Part shown: positions 31,550 through 43,726 of the stretch, one piece after another
Layout: each line of letters opens with the position of its first letter
Numbering within the stretch: position 1 is the stretch's first letter
Source: Cantharellus purpuraceus
Taxonomy: Eukaryota > Basidiomycota > Agaricomycetes > Cantharellales > Hydnaceae
Direction of reading: 5' to 3'
NCBI GenBank assembly: GCA_025174535.1
Contig: JALBUN010000020.1
Coordinates: 372,001-436,000 of the forward strand
DNA: 64,000 bases
Notes under the pieces: model-generated
Database searches by the model: none
What the model was told of the DNA's origin: nothing
Seen by the model: the letters and a program-made list of their open reading frames with translations, nothing else
Program-made: the position numbers and the translations under genes

Positions 31550-32409
31550 GGACCCACCAATGGAGGATCCAAATAAGAGCACAAGGCGAATAGCTTTGTC
31601 TTGTGTGTTAATAAAAGATATGGAGGGGTGTTGTGGGTGAGTGTAAGATGAAGGTGAGGGATGGTGGTGAAGTAGATTTTGAATAGGGGAGCAATTACTG
31701 CAAGGATGCAGATATATGCATGGTCAATGGAAATGTGTTGTTTAGTAGAGTAATGTTACCAAATATCAGAATATTTGGTTAAGAACTGGGACTTCTGCAA
31801 AATATTTGAGCAGAAATGGGAATAGCAACACTTCGAAAAAGTGTTTGCTTAATAGAAATGGGTGTAATGATCCAAATCGTTCGTAATTTGAGATAGAAAT
31901 AGTTGATGTAATATCCTAATGGGATATGCAAAATATTTCAAATAGAATAGGTTGTTTAGGAGTTATTCCAGGAACAACAGAAAGTTGACACAAGCTGTTT
32001 GTTTGCAGCTTGGAAGGGATTAAGAATAGTGAATCTCCTTATTGATACTCGTACACAGTTGTAGTTAATATACAATTTGACAATCACATGATAAAAAAGC
32101 CTTTTAGTAAGATTGAAACATATGATAAAAGAAATGATGTGGATACTGATAATATGTGATGTCATGGGAAAAACTTTTTATAGAGAAAGGAGTTTTTACC
32201 CGTTTGACTTGAGGTTTATGACAAATGAAAATCATCATAATACCTCCCTTTTTGAGTAGTAGCCACCCCCGTAGAACGAAAGGATGGCTCACAAAATAAA
32301 ATCGAAAATCACCTTCTCCTCATCCCTTAATCAAAAAATTCCCAAACTTTTCACAACTTTTCCTTATCATAAAACTCCCCCTTCTTGCTCCAATAGATTG
32401 TAATATTAC
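31550..32409. other. Start of spacer: AT-rich, LTR-C-like debris, no gene
   Basis: Contains words reminiscent of LTR-C (GTAGATTTTGAATAGGGG, GGAGTTATTCCAGGAAC, GTGATGTCATGGGAAA), but no clear termini or target duplication. No convincing ORF. Confidence 0.3.
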
Positions 32410-33885
32410 TTGAATGAATTCTTGACATTGTGAAGGATCAACTGCCTACATGGCTGATCAGATCCCTCAGTTGAGGGATCAATGGAAAGAAAAGTATGCT
32501 GACCTATTCAGCAGCATACCCTTAGAACTTCCCCCATTTAGGGAAATTAACCATGAGATTAATCTTGTGGATCCTGACAAGCAAATACATTATTGCTTGC
32601 CTAAGTGTCCAGAACACTACTGAGCAGAACTTTCAGAGAAAGGTCTGCAATACACCACTGCTAAATGGTGGGTATCGGCTACAGTCTGGCAGGCTGTACC
32701 AATGCTATGCATTCCCAAGAAAAATGGGAAGCTCTGCACCATATTTGACTTGTGTGAACAGAATGATAATATGGTGAAGGACATAACACCCTTCCCTGAT
32801 CAGGACAACATCAGACACAATGTTGCCTGCTGTACATATCGATCTAAACTCAATATGTCTGAGGTGTATGAACAGATACACATCAGACCAATGGATATAC
32901 CCAAGATGGTGTTTGTGACCATCTTGGGGACATTCATCAGTCAAGTCATGTAGCAAGGGGACTGCAATGCCCCCTTGACATTTCAGTGGCTCATGACCAC
33001 CATCTTCCAAGAATATATTGTAAGATTCATCCATGTATATCTGGATGACATATTTGTGTACTCTTGTACTATATGAGAGCACAAACACCACCTAGAGATG
33101 GTGTTCACCGAGCTCAGGAAAGCACATATGTTCCTGAGCAAGGATAAGATTGATCCATACTCAACGAGTATGGATTGCCTTGGTCACCTGATAGATGACC
33201 AAGGCATGCACACAGACACTGATAAAATGCAGCAAATACAAGAGTGGAGATGACCTATGTTGTACCACAAAGTCCAATGTTTTCTTAGACTAGTGCAGTA
33301 TCTGGCACACTATATGCCAGACATAACTGCATACACAACCCCTTTATTGGGTTGTGCTTGTAATAATCATCCATTCTTATGGACACCACTGCTGGAGAAA
33401 TGCTTTGAAAGCATCAAGCTCCTAGTGTGTAGGGCTCCAATATTGAAGCCCATCGATGCCAATAACCCTGATACTATTTGGGTTATTACTGACAGCTCCA
33501 AGACTGGAGTCAGAGCCATCTATGGACAAGGAAAGGATTGGCAGACCTCTTGGCCTGCCAGATTCCTATCCAAGAAATTTAGTGCTGCACAACAGCACTA
33601 TAAGACTCATGAGCATGAGACTATAGCCATGCTCAAAGCCCTAATGAGATGGGAAGATAAACTACTAGGACAAAAGTTCATCCTAGTAACCAACCACAAG
33701 GGTCTCGAATACTTTGAGACCCAAAAGAACCTGTCTCCTAGACAGATTAGGTGGTGGGAGTTCTTATCCCATTTCAACTTTACTACCCTGCATATAGACA
33801 GGGTAGAGAACAAAGTAGCAGATTGTCTGTTGCACTACTATACTGATGACCCCCAACAGAGAGTCATTCCAACTACATCTACGTG
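32410..33885 (+). pseudogene. pol-B reverse transcriptase and RNase H (decayed)
   Basis: Plus strand, starting with KDQLPTWADQIPQLRDQW. RT segments are MLCIPKKNGKLCTIFDLCEQ, RSKLNMSEVYEQIHI and YLDDIFVY (catalytic YLDD at 33038-33049). The connection is CFLRLVQYLAHYMPD. RNase H segments are VITDSSKTGVRAIYGQG, HEHETIAMLKALMRWED, VTNHKGLEYF (usual D replaced by N) and NKVADCLLHYY. Stops fall near 32622, 32951, 33074 and 33252. The frame continues after LTR-D at 36609. Confidence 0.85.
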
Positions 33886-33890
33886 AGTGC

Positions 33891-36608
33891 TGTCAGTTTG
33901 CTTATGGAATAGATCCTATAAGCCTGCATGCAATGGTCCTAGCAAATAGACGGTGTGTAATGCAGTTGTTTAGCACGCCAAAGAACAGTCAGGCCAAGGG
34001 GTAGCACTGAGTAATGGGTAAGTGTAATAGCACTCTGAGTCTGGTGAGGGTGAATGAAGAGGGTGCTGTTGAGCTGATTTATAGTGCTCTGTGACTGGAG
34101 GATGATGGGGAGTGAAAAGGACAGTCACTCTGGGACTTTCTGGCAAGATGGTTGATCGTGCTCTGTGACTGGAGGACAATGGGGAGCCCAGTTGCGAGGT
34201 ATGCGAAAGCTGGTTTCAGGAGGGAAATCTGATCATTGAACCAAGGTGCTTTACCTCAGTGTAGAGCTGATGGATTGTGATGTAAAGTGTAGAGCATAGA
34301 CTTAGAATGTGGACTTTGACTTTAGAGTGTTGGCTGAAAACTTGTTGATTGATTCCAAAGGCGAAAACTAGCGCCCTTTTATATACAAATCCCCAGGGCA
34401 CAATGACACAATATGAGGAGCAAATGATGCAATATGATGCAAGAAATGCTAATCAAGCCAGCTGATGAAGCGTGTGAAGTTGAACTACTAATGGGGAAAT
34501 CATGGAGAAATGAAGCAACAGATAGGGGTATGTTGGGGTATATGCAGTTCTAAACTACTTCAAATAAGGACTATTATTTAGTAGTTTAAAAGTATTTCAA
34601 ATGTTCTATTGAATGTACTTATATTTCGCTTTTTTGTGTATTTGAGCCCACAAATGTACACAAGGGGTCGGTTGCTGATATAATCTGTCATTCAACTCTG
34701 ATGAGCACTCACACATGAGTGAACGACACGTGCATTACATAATCATCAGGGTTTGCGCACTTCAGCCAAAAGCGGCCACAGAAGGTTCTGACACCTTCCT
34801 GGACCTTCCACAAGGTTCCCCAGCCTTCTCTTTCCTTCCAGGGGCTTCCCTAAGCACCAGGAATGTTCTGATTAGTTACATAAGCTAGATAGTCCATGTA
34901 TATAAAAAGGGCTGCAACAGCAGTGCAATAAATAAGATCTTTTTACCACACACACAGAGCAGTGTCTACTCAAGCATTGAGTAATCATCACATAAGCATC
35001 ACGCTTATATCAGCTACTCTTAGTGTATATTAACTTTGATTGACTCTCGGAGAAGCCAGAAGTTATTATATTACAAGTGCAGCAGGCTCTAATATTAATC
35101 AAACTCGGAGAAGAGGTTAATACAGAGTAACTGATTAGTAATTAACACACTACAAGCCCACTCAGAGCAGTAACTTGAAGTGTATTAATTGTTATTCATT
35201 GATCAAGAACCTTACACATGTAATTGAGACTCTGAGGTTAGTCAAATTATCACATATCAGGCTATTGGTTATAATCAAGAATCTTGCACGTACTCTGAGG
35301 TTAGTCAGGTTAACATGTACTTTGCTATTGATTGGTTGGTTCAATTGTGGGCATTGCAATAAATCAACAACACAGTCTATTAACTCACCTCTTTGAGACG
35401 AGATTAATATCCCTTGACTGTTGATTCTATCACGGATAAACACGTACAGTGAATACGCTTGTTCAGAAGGAAGTGTTCAAGTGCATATCTATCTTTTTAC
35501 GTTGAAGGGATTATTGTTAGCTTTAATCCACTCAACCTGCGGTACTAAGGCACTAGGTTACTTTCCCCTTTGAAGTATCTGAACCCTTGAATGCCTGTCA
35601 ATCTTTGACTTTACATTGCATCAGCAGTAAAGCGTGAACTACATGTGACAAGCATAAATCTCTATTGCTTCACTTCCTGTGGCAACATTGATTGTGATTG
35701 TTCACCGAAGTATAATTTCTTAATTGGGTTCTCCATTAAAATAGTTTCAAGCTTATTGCTAGCCTTGAAAGGTCATACATCCTCGGGCTAAACTTAGATT
35801 GTGATTAACACCACAGTTTAGGTTGAAGTTCACGGTTCCAAAACAGGGTAATCTTTGTAAGAATAGGAGGTGATGAGTAATAAAAGAACCAAAAATAGAA
35901 CAAGGATGAGTAAGTCATGTATGAATGAATTAAAAGATGAAACAGGGGTGAGTCATATAAAAGAACAATAGAAATGTCCACCAATACCATCTTCTCTATG
36001 GCTCCAAAGGTAAGTCAACCCTGAGTCACATGAGGACTTCAGTCAGCATCCACAACAAATACTCCTTATTGTCTTAGTGATACGTCTCCATATGGTATCC
36101 CATTCCAAGGGTATTTGGTCCCTTTGCCTGACATGATGTAACCTAAGTCAGATTGAAGAGGCAAAATGCCAAGGAATGTATATGGTTCAATGGGATTGTG
36201 AAAGAATATGGGATTGCCAATGGCATAAGAGAGACATGGTGGGGATCTTGGACATTGAAAGAGTTTTGGAAGTATTTTGACATGTGGAGGTGGCTTAACA
36301 TGCCCATGGAGCTTGGCGTATTTTTGATAGTCCTCCATGTCCAGAGACCAGTGCGACGTATTATTAGAAGATGTTGGAGAGAGGAATAGAATTGGAAGCC
36401 ATGTGAATGATGATGAAAGGATCAGTGTGAATAGAAGGCTGATAATGATCAATGGCAATGAAACATGAGTGACAATTGATGGTCTGAATTAGAGACTGAG
36501 GTGGAAAGGGAGTTGCAGTGCTATTTAAAAGCTTGATACAAAAGACACTGGTGGAGTTTGACTGTCAAAGTGGTTTGATATATGTCCTCGATGCATCCTG
36601 GCTTGTCA
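33891..36608. mobile_element. LTR-D copy in the spacer, itself split by LTR-E
   Basis: TGTCAGTTTGC...GGCTTGTCA. It interrupts pol-B between 33885 and 36609. Without LTR-E it is about 1.4 kb. No matching 5-bp flank was found (AGTGC versus TTGCA), so it may be a recombined solo LTR. TATA box on the minus strand at 34374-34385. Confidence 0.65.
34531..35845 (+). mobile_element. Solo LTR-E (1315 bp) with perfect TSD GGGTA
   Basis: TGTTGGGGTATATGC...GGTTCCAAAACA, flanked by GGGTA at 34526-34530 and 35846-35850. The uninterrupted site is at 886-900. It carries TATATAAAAAGG at 34899-34910 and AATAAA at 34927-34932, so it reads on the plus strand. Imperfect tandem repeats around CTCTGAGGTTAGTCA lie at about 35200-35340. 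It is a different family from LTR-B, though the last 12 bp are identical. Confidence 0.9.
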
Positions 36609-36864
36609 TTGCAGATGTACATCTTGACCCTGAAGGAGAACTGCTCCCCATAAAATGGTTCATTGAGATCAGGACAGCAGCAGTCACCTGAAGGTGACTG
36701 CTCAAGAAAAAAGAAAACAGAGTGCTAGAAGCTGAAGCACTCAATGTTCAAACAGAATCATTGAACAATGATTCTAATTCCTCTAAAGAAATAGAGGACG
36801 TTGGAGTGATGTCATCAGATGATGATGGAACACCATTGCGATCCCATGTTGAGCATGGGATCAA
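36609..36864 (+). pseudogene. pol-B linker between RNase H and integrase
   Basis: Encodes ADVHLDPEGELLPIKWF and an acidic stretch (SLNNDSNSSKEIEDVGVMSS, DDDGTPLRSHVEHG). It is then cut by LTR-B at 36865 and continues after 38462. Confidence 0.6.
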
Positions 36865-38462
36865 TGTTTTGGAACCTGCAAAATTATGGTGTTAGGGCAA
36901 ACTCTAAATCACCACAATTCTGTGAATGAACAGCTGAGAAGAATATCAAACCCTGCTGCAGCACAACTCTGGAAATGATTTAACATTTGTACTTTGGTTA
37001 CAATCCCTTGTATTGGTCAATGCAGACTATATGCAGAAAAGTAATACATTTCTTAGCAGCGAGAAATGAATAAGACTTCCAGAGTCTAGAGTTCACAGAT
37101 GCTTAGGGGTCCAGATATTCCAAAATGAGGGGAATGCACTTAGAGGCTAATGGATGAATCCAACTGTCCAACCAGTGACACTCTGAAGCAGGTAACAGCA
37201 ATGTGTAAAGTAGTCTAGCAACTGCTTCACACAAGTTCAAGATTCTAATGCTCTGCAAAGGCAGTACACACTAGTTCAAGATTCTAATGCTCTGCAAAGG
37301 CAGTACACACTAGTTCAAGATTCTAATGCTCTGCAAAGGCAGTACACACTAGTTCAAGATTCTAATGCTCTGCAAAGGCAGTACACACTAGTTCAAGATT
37401 CTAATGCTCTGCAAAGGCAGTACACACTAGTTCAAGATTCTAATGCTCTGCAAAGGCAGTACACACTAGTTACTTAAACAAGAGCACTAATGGCAGGACT
37501 ATTGACAGACAATCTCACCCTGTAGATTTGTAGTCACGTGAGGTAGATACTACACTCATGCCCAAAGCAGGAATATCACTACTTCAAGTGCAATCAAGTA
37601 CAGTTACACAACTGTAAAAGATCCTTGAACTGGTAATCAACAGTTACTGAGATATAGAGGATGACACTGTATGTCACTCTAGTCACACTGGTGTGCAGAA
37701 GATGGGTAGAATAGGTTGAATATGTTCCTATTTCAGAGGCAGAATGACCTCCTTATATATTGTATTTACAGGGGCTGACTAATGCTTCTGGAATATTCTA
37801 CCTATTAATAGATGGAAACTACTGGAAAGTTGTGGAAGGTGGAAGAAAGGGGTAGAATATTCCAAGCCAATCACAGGTTCTGATCACTGCACTAACAGTG
37901 ATCAGGAGCTGAATAATGGTTCTGGAAAGTTCCATCTAATAGAAGGAAACAGCTAGAATGTTATGGAAAGGGGTAGAATATTCCAAGGCAATCACCTGAT
38001 CTGATCCCTGAACTAGGCACTGATCAGGCAAAAAGAAGGGTATCCACCCTGTTTTCTGCACTGGTTTGGACAGCCATGGATAGCCACATCTCAGATGATG
38101 ATCTCCATGGAAAATAGTGCCCTGAGAGGCTGTGGTTGTCAAGTTACAGAATATTTATTGATCAGAGACATCTGAGCTTGAATTCAGGCTGAATGCCTGG
38201 TCCAAAGGTGGAGAGCCGGCTGTGTTAAGGTTTGTGGGTGCCTATGGGTCCACAACTGTAGCACAGCAGAAATAAATCATTCTGGGCCAGGTTCTGCATG
38301 GAATATTCCCAAAAAAAATATGGAAAAATAGAGAATATTTGAATAAGTCCATTCCAGGTACAAGCACCAAATATATGCTGATATTTAGGAATGGAAACGC
38401 AAAGTATAGCACATTGGTGCTGCATAAATAGGATTTGATAGGGAAAAGGTGGTTCCCATACA
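36865..38462 (-). mobile_element. Solo LTR-B (1598 bp) with perfect TSD ATCAA
   Basis: TGTTTTGGAACC...GGTTCCCATACA, flanked by ATCAA at 36860-36864 and 38463-38467. It is inserted in pol-B, whose reading continues on both sides. Six 39-bp tandem units (37237-37470). Heat-shock motifs on the minus strand. Confidence 0.92.
37237..37470 (-). repeat. Minisatellite, six 39-bp units in LTR-B
   Basis: Six tandem copies of the complement of the left-arm 39-bp unit, which has five. Confidence 0.95.
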
Positions 38463-39815
38463 ATCAACCTCATGCAGATTGTACAAGGTGCATATAGAAA
38501 GGATACTGTCCTTTCTAAGGTGCTGGAAGCACCTAAAGAGCACATGGCTGGTCAAGATAATAATTGACCATGTGCACCAAGTAGTTTGCCATTTCGGTCA
38601 ACTAAAGACCACAAATTGCATTCAATGGTCATACTGGTGGCCAGGCATGACCACTGATGTCGAATCATTCTGCACTTCATGCGCAAAGTGCCAAATGAAT
38701 AAAGACAGTGTGAAGAAACCCACAGGGCTTCTTCATAGCTTGCCAGTACTGGAATGGCCCTGGCAATCGATAGGTATGGACTTTATGGGTCCATTACCAA
38801 AATTGAATGACTATGAATACCTACTGGTAGTCATAGATTGCTTCACATTGCAGGTACATATAATACCTACGAACATGCATGTAACAGTGAAAGGAGTAGC
38901 ATGGCTATTCCTTAAAGAAGTTGTGCACCTTCATGGTGTACCAGACTTGATTGTGTCTGATTGAGATTCAAAATTCATGTCTATCTTTTGGTGTGAACTA
39001 CAGCAGATAATGGGAGTGAAACTCCTCATGTCCACAGTGTTCCATCTGCAAATGGATGAAGCGATGGAACAAGCAAATCATTCCATTGGCCAAATACTTT
39101 GTACCATTGTACAAAGTGATCAGAAAGATTGGGCACACAAGTGTCCAATGGTGTAGTTCATGCTAAACTCCTACATAAGCTCAACAACAGGGTTTACTCC
39201 ATTTGAGCTTAACCACAGGTATATGCCTAGAATAGGCATGCCCATTAACAATGACACCAAGTTCAAGGGTGTCAAATGATTCACACAGCAGGCTCAAACA
39301 AACCTGCTAGCGGCACATGATGTGATTATAGAAAGTCACATTGTTCAGACATTTCATGCCAATAAGAAACACCAGGAAGGTTCAACCTTCCAGAGAGGTG
39401 ACAAAGCCCACCTCTCAATGAAAAACTTGACTCTACCTAAGGGTAGAACCAGCAAACTAGTGCCCAAGTATATTGGGCCCTATAAAGTAATTGAAGCCCA
39501 TAATAAAGCTTTGACAGTGACACTGGAACTGTTATCAGAACTGACTAGTAGGCACATTACACCTACATTCCACATCAGTCTCATTCAACCATATGTGCCA
39601 AATGATGAGATGAGATTCCTGAAATGGGAAGCAAAGTCATTTTACAACTTTGGAAATAATGATGAGCAAGAGTGGCTCATCAATGGATAAGCAATAAAGA
39701 ACTTGAATTTCAAGTTCTATGGATGTTGGGAGATGTCACCTGGGAACCTTACATGTTGTGTAAGGACCTAGAAGCTCTAGACAATTATTTAGAACTTTGA
39801 GGGGTGACTCGAGTG
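38463..39815 (+). pseudogene. pol-B integrase and C-terminus (mirror of 28640-29990)
   Basis: Integrase zinc motif, core with MDFMGPLPK, a stop at the usual SDR position, and C-terminal IGPYKVIEAHNK. Unlike the left copy, it is contiguous through LTR-B with the RT/RNase H part at 32410-36864. Confidence 0.75.
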
Positions 39816-39852
39816 TGAGAACTACCTCATAGATGGTAGTTCTCAGAGAGAT

Positions 39853-40174
39853 GGAGCCCCAAAGAGCTAATGGGGCTCAAGGGGGAGAAGTGGAGCTACC
39901 AAGAATAAAGGTAGCTCCTAGTGGGATGTGACAAAGAGCTACCATCAATGATGGTAGCTCAATGAGGGGAGGAGGAACTACCTCGATTAATGGTACTTCC
40001 AAGTCGTGCTACTCATAGTAGCATGAAAGGGGTAAGTGATAATTAATTGTGTTACACCCATGTGACATAGTCACTGGAAAAATTCTCAATAAAGAATTTT
40101 TGAGTTCAGCCATAAAAGGCTAGCAGTGTTTCTTCAAACCACCACAACCCCCCTCCATCAAACTCAGAAGGGAG
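39853..40174 (+). repeat. Truncated LTR-G-like sequence (mirror)
   Basis: Hairpin-rich GAGCTACCATCAATGATGG stretch followed by gag-G. A purine-rich AAGGGGGAGAAG near 39880 could be a degenerate polypurine tract. Confidence 0.4.
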
Positions 40175-40743
40175 ATGATGGATGCTCAAGATGAGCATCC
40201 AATGGAAGTTGAACAAACTTCCACAGCAGCAGCACCGGCAATGAGTGCTGCAGATATGATCAGAGGTCATCAAGATGAGATGACCTGGAAAATTGGCAGA
40301 TGGCATGGTGGTGCTGCCATCCATCACCCTCACGGGTGCAACAAGTGTGATGCATATGTGTCACACTTAATTGAGGCCCAAAATGGAGGCCAACTATATC
40401 TTTCCACTGCTTTGGTGGAAAGAGCATTAAGAGTTACATGGCCACCACTTGTACATGACATTGAAGATGATGTCGTGACACCTTATCATGAAGACTACAA
40501 TAAGATGTACAAGGATAACTCAGACCTGTTTGTGCAGGTCCAAGAACTTGAAGGACTTCTCAACAATGAGAAGTCCAAAGTAACTTGTCTCAGAGACAAG
40601 TTAAAAACACTGAAGGAGGCTGCTGATAGAGCACCTCCTACATTCATAACCAAGCTCACAACAGTGCACTTGGCCCCAGTAGCATCACTATTGCATGCTA
40701 CGGCAGGCAAATCATTGCCTGCCATGATGCTGTCACAACCTGT
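40175..40743 (+). pseudogene. gag-G second copy (mirror of 27710-28278)
   Basis: Starts MMDAQDEHPMEVEQ and contains a coiled coil. Truncated at SQPV by LTR-D. Confidence 0.6.
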
Positions 40744-41642
40744 TGACAAGCCAGGATGCATTGAGGACATATATCAAACCACTTTGACAGTCAAACTCCA
40801 CCAGTGTCTTTTGTATCAAGCTTTTAAATAGCACTGCAACTCCCTTTCCACCTCAGTCTCTAATTCAGACCATTGATTGTCACTTGTGTTTCATTGCCAT
40901 TGATCATTATCAGCCTTCTATTCATACTGATCCTTTCATCATCATTCACATGGCTTCCAATTCTATTCCCCTCTCCAACATCTCTTCTAATAATATGTCG
41001 CACTGGTCTCTGGACACGGAGGACTATCAAAAATATGCCAAGCTCCATGGGCATGTTAAGCCACCTCCACATGTCAAAATACTTCCAAAACTCTTTCAAT
41101 GTCCAAGATCCCCACCATGTCTCTCTTATGCCATTGGCAATCCTATATTCTTTCACAATCCCATTGAACCATATACATTCCTTGGCATTTTGCCTCTATA
41201 TTGTAACATGGATAGAAGAGTTGAATGTGAGGTAGAGTTTCAGTTGCCATTGCCGACCTATCCTCCCACTTCAATCCGACTCAGGTTACATCATGTCAGG
41301 CAAAGGGACCAAATACCCTTGGAATGGGATACCATATGGAGACGTATCACTAAGACAATAAGGAGTATTTGTTGTGGATGCTGACTGAAGTCCTCATGTG
41401 ACTCAGGGTTGACTTACCTTTGGAGCCATAGAGAAGATGGTATTGGTGGACATTTCTATTGTTCTTTTATATGACTCACCCCTGTTTCATCTTTTAATTC
41501 ATTCATACATGACTTACTCATCCTTGTTCTATTTTTGGTTCTTTTATTACTCATCACCTCCTATTCTTACAAAGATTACCCCTATCTGTCGTTTCATTTC
41601 TCCATGATTTCCCCATTAGTAGTTCAACTTCACACGCTTCAT
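40744..41642. mobile_element. LTR-D truncated copy (mirror of 26811-27709)
   Basis: Begins TGACAAGCCAGGATGC. Truncated at about 41642, where the Gypsy-A-like integrase fragment starts. Confidence 0.65.
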
Positions 41643-42041
41643 CAGAACAACCAGATATACATCCCTGACACCAACAGACTCCAACTCTGAGTCTTGCAAT
41701 ATTATCATGATCACCCCATTTCAGGCCATTTTGGGCAGAACCGGACACAAGAGTTAATCCTATGAGACTATGTATGGCCAAAAATGTGAGAGCACATTCA
41801 AGACTACTGTAACTCTTGTACCACATGTATGTGCTTGAAATCACAAAGGCACAAACCCTACAGAACACTTAAGCAACTTCTGGTTCTGGAGCAACCATGG
41901 AACTCCATCTCCATGGATTTCATAGAGAAGCTCCCCCCATTGCTTGATATGACACCATACTCATGATTGTCAACAGGTTCACTAAACAGTCACTATTCAT
42001 TCCAATGCATGACACCATCACCTCTGCCTTACTAGCTAAGT
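41643..42041 (+). pseudogene. Gypsy-A-like integrase fragment (mirror)
   Basis: Plus-strand reading gives [20 protein letters not shown] and [17 protein letters not shown]. Mirror of 26413-26810. Confidence 0.7.
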
Positions 42042-43040
42042 GAAATGGAAAGCCCTCGACACCCACATCAAGCGGCATGTCATTCTTGAATGTGGGCACG
42101 ATGCGATTGACCGCACAATTGGCAAAGCCTGTTGATTATGGGAGAAAGGGGTTAGGAGAGAGGGGGAACAGGAGTACATAGGAGGCTCAGGAGGTTGAGG
42201 GGGAGGTAGGAAAGCGAGGGGAAATGGTTAGGAGGGAAGAGGAGAAGCCCCTGTAAGCTCCACACCCATCAGATTATTCTCCTATATTTCTTTTATATTT
42301 TATTTCGTCATTTTTCCCTATTGACTCCACCCCCATTTCGTTTTTATCACAAGATTCTTTCCCATGATTCAAATGATTCAGGACTTTTATCACATGTTTT
42401 CAGGACACATACCTTGTATAAAACAGCCTAGCTAGATATTAAATAGACCAGAGAATTTACTCTCACTTGTTTTTGTTAACTGTGTCTGAACTATTCGTTT
42501 CTGGAATAACTCCAGAACGAATGTGTATTTCTACAATCTTTTGCATACCCTTCCAGAGTATTGCAACATCTGTTCGAATCCCTTTATGAAGCCTAAGCTC
42601 CACTGGTTTATTTTCTATTAAGCATTTACTCTCGTTTGAATCATCTGCTCCTGATCCCTGCTCAAATTGTCAATATCTAGATGAGGACTACACCAAATCT
42701 CATCAAACTTCGTAGGAGGATACTCCCAATATATATCTTCAATTTGACTATGCATACACCCAGTTCCCATCACTCCCTCTGTCACTATTTGAAATCTACT
42801 CTCCACACCCCCCCAGCAAGGCGAAATTTTCAACAAAGCCGAGATGGAGATGGGGCGCGGCTTGGAGGGGTCGAGGATGTGCACGAGGTACTCGCCGTAC
42901 TCGTTGATGTTGTCGATGAGCTTGGTATCAATGTCGGCGAAGACGACGTGGTAGCCGGACTGCACGAGCAGGGGACCAGTGAAGCCGCGACCGATGTTGC
43001 CGGCGCCAAAGTGGATGGCTCTGCGAGAGGTGGCGGTCAT
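42042..43040 (-). pseudogene. Mannitol-1-phosphate 5-dehydrogenase fragment (mirror)
   Basis: ATG complement at 43038-43040. The 5' piece is 42836-43040, LTR-C is 42130-42835 and the central piece is 42042-42129. Same break, duplication (AAGCC on this strand) and deletion as the left copy, so the damage predates the inverted duplication or was copied by conversion. Confidence 0.82.
42130..42835. mobile_element. Solo LTR-C (mirror) with TSD AAGCC
   Basis: TGTTGATTATGGG...TTTTCAACA, flanked by AAGCC at 42125-42129 and 42836-42840. Confidence 0.9.
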
Positions 43041-43726
43041 GGCTGAGCGACGACGACAGCGACGACGACGACGAAGGAAGGGTGTCAAACGGAAGCAAAA
43101 CCGGGGAACCGTTTGGGCTGGAATCGAAGAGTCATGTGAGCCTGCCATTTGACATTATATACCCTGTGAAGCAGGCAGACACGCCATGACGTCATCACTT
43201 GCCAAACCAGTCTTCTATCGTCAAAAATGCACCCGTTTGTCTGAAAATGCACGCCAATCGCAGATATGCGTTTCCGTATTCCACGCATCCACCCGTGTGG
43301 GTATGGCACGGCTGTCAATCCCTTGACAAGATATATGTAGTCGATGCCTGGCATCGGCTTCAAGAGTTTATCCCATGGAAACAAATTGCACACTGATGAC
43401 AGTATCCAAACGCTCCTTTCCAGGTTGACCTACGCAACATTTCTCACACAACCAGGACGACTCACGCTGTCTGTTTGACACCCCACCTGCACCTCCATTC
43501 GCATCATGGAATACAGCCAGGGGGTCAGAAACACGCATGATGAGAACTGTTGTGGGGACGAATATGGGTCACGCATGGCGAGCATTGGACATGTTTGCCG
43601 AGAGGCCATACGATTGGCATGCAGAAAACACTCGCCGTGTTTTGTGGTCGTCGCCTTGCTATTCACAGGAAATCACAATCTTGGACACTAAGCTACCAGC
43701 TCTTGTATATATGGGAATGGGGGGTA

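Noticed and set aside
31550..32409. A complete LTR-C at the start of the spacer
   Set aside because: Shared words exist, but no TG/CA ends with matching flanks could be placed.
32705..33091. Minus-strand ORF in the spacer as a gene
   Set aside because: It is antisense to the conserved RT motifs of pol-B (YLDD at 33038-33049) and is a shadow frame.
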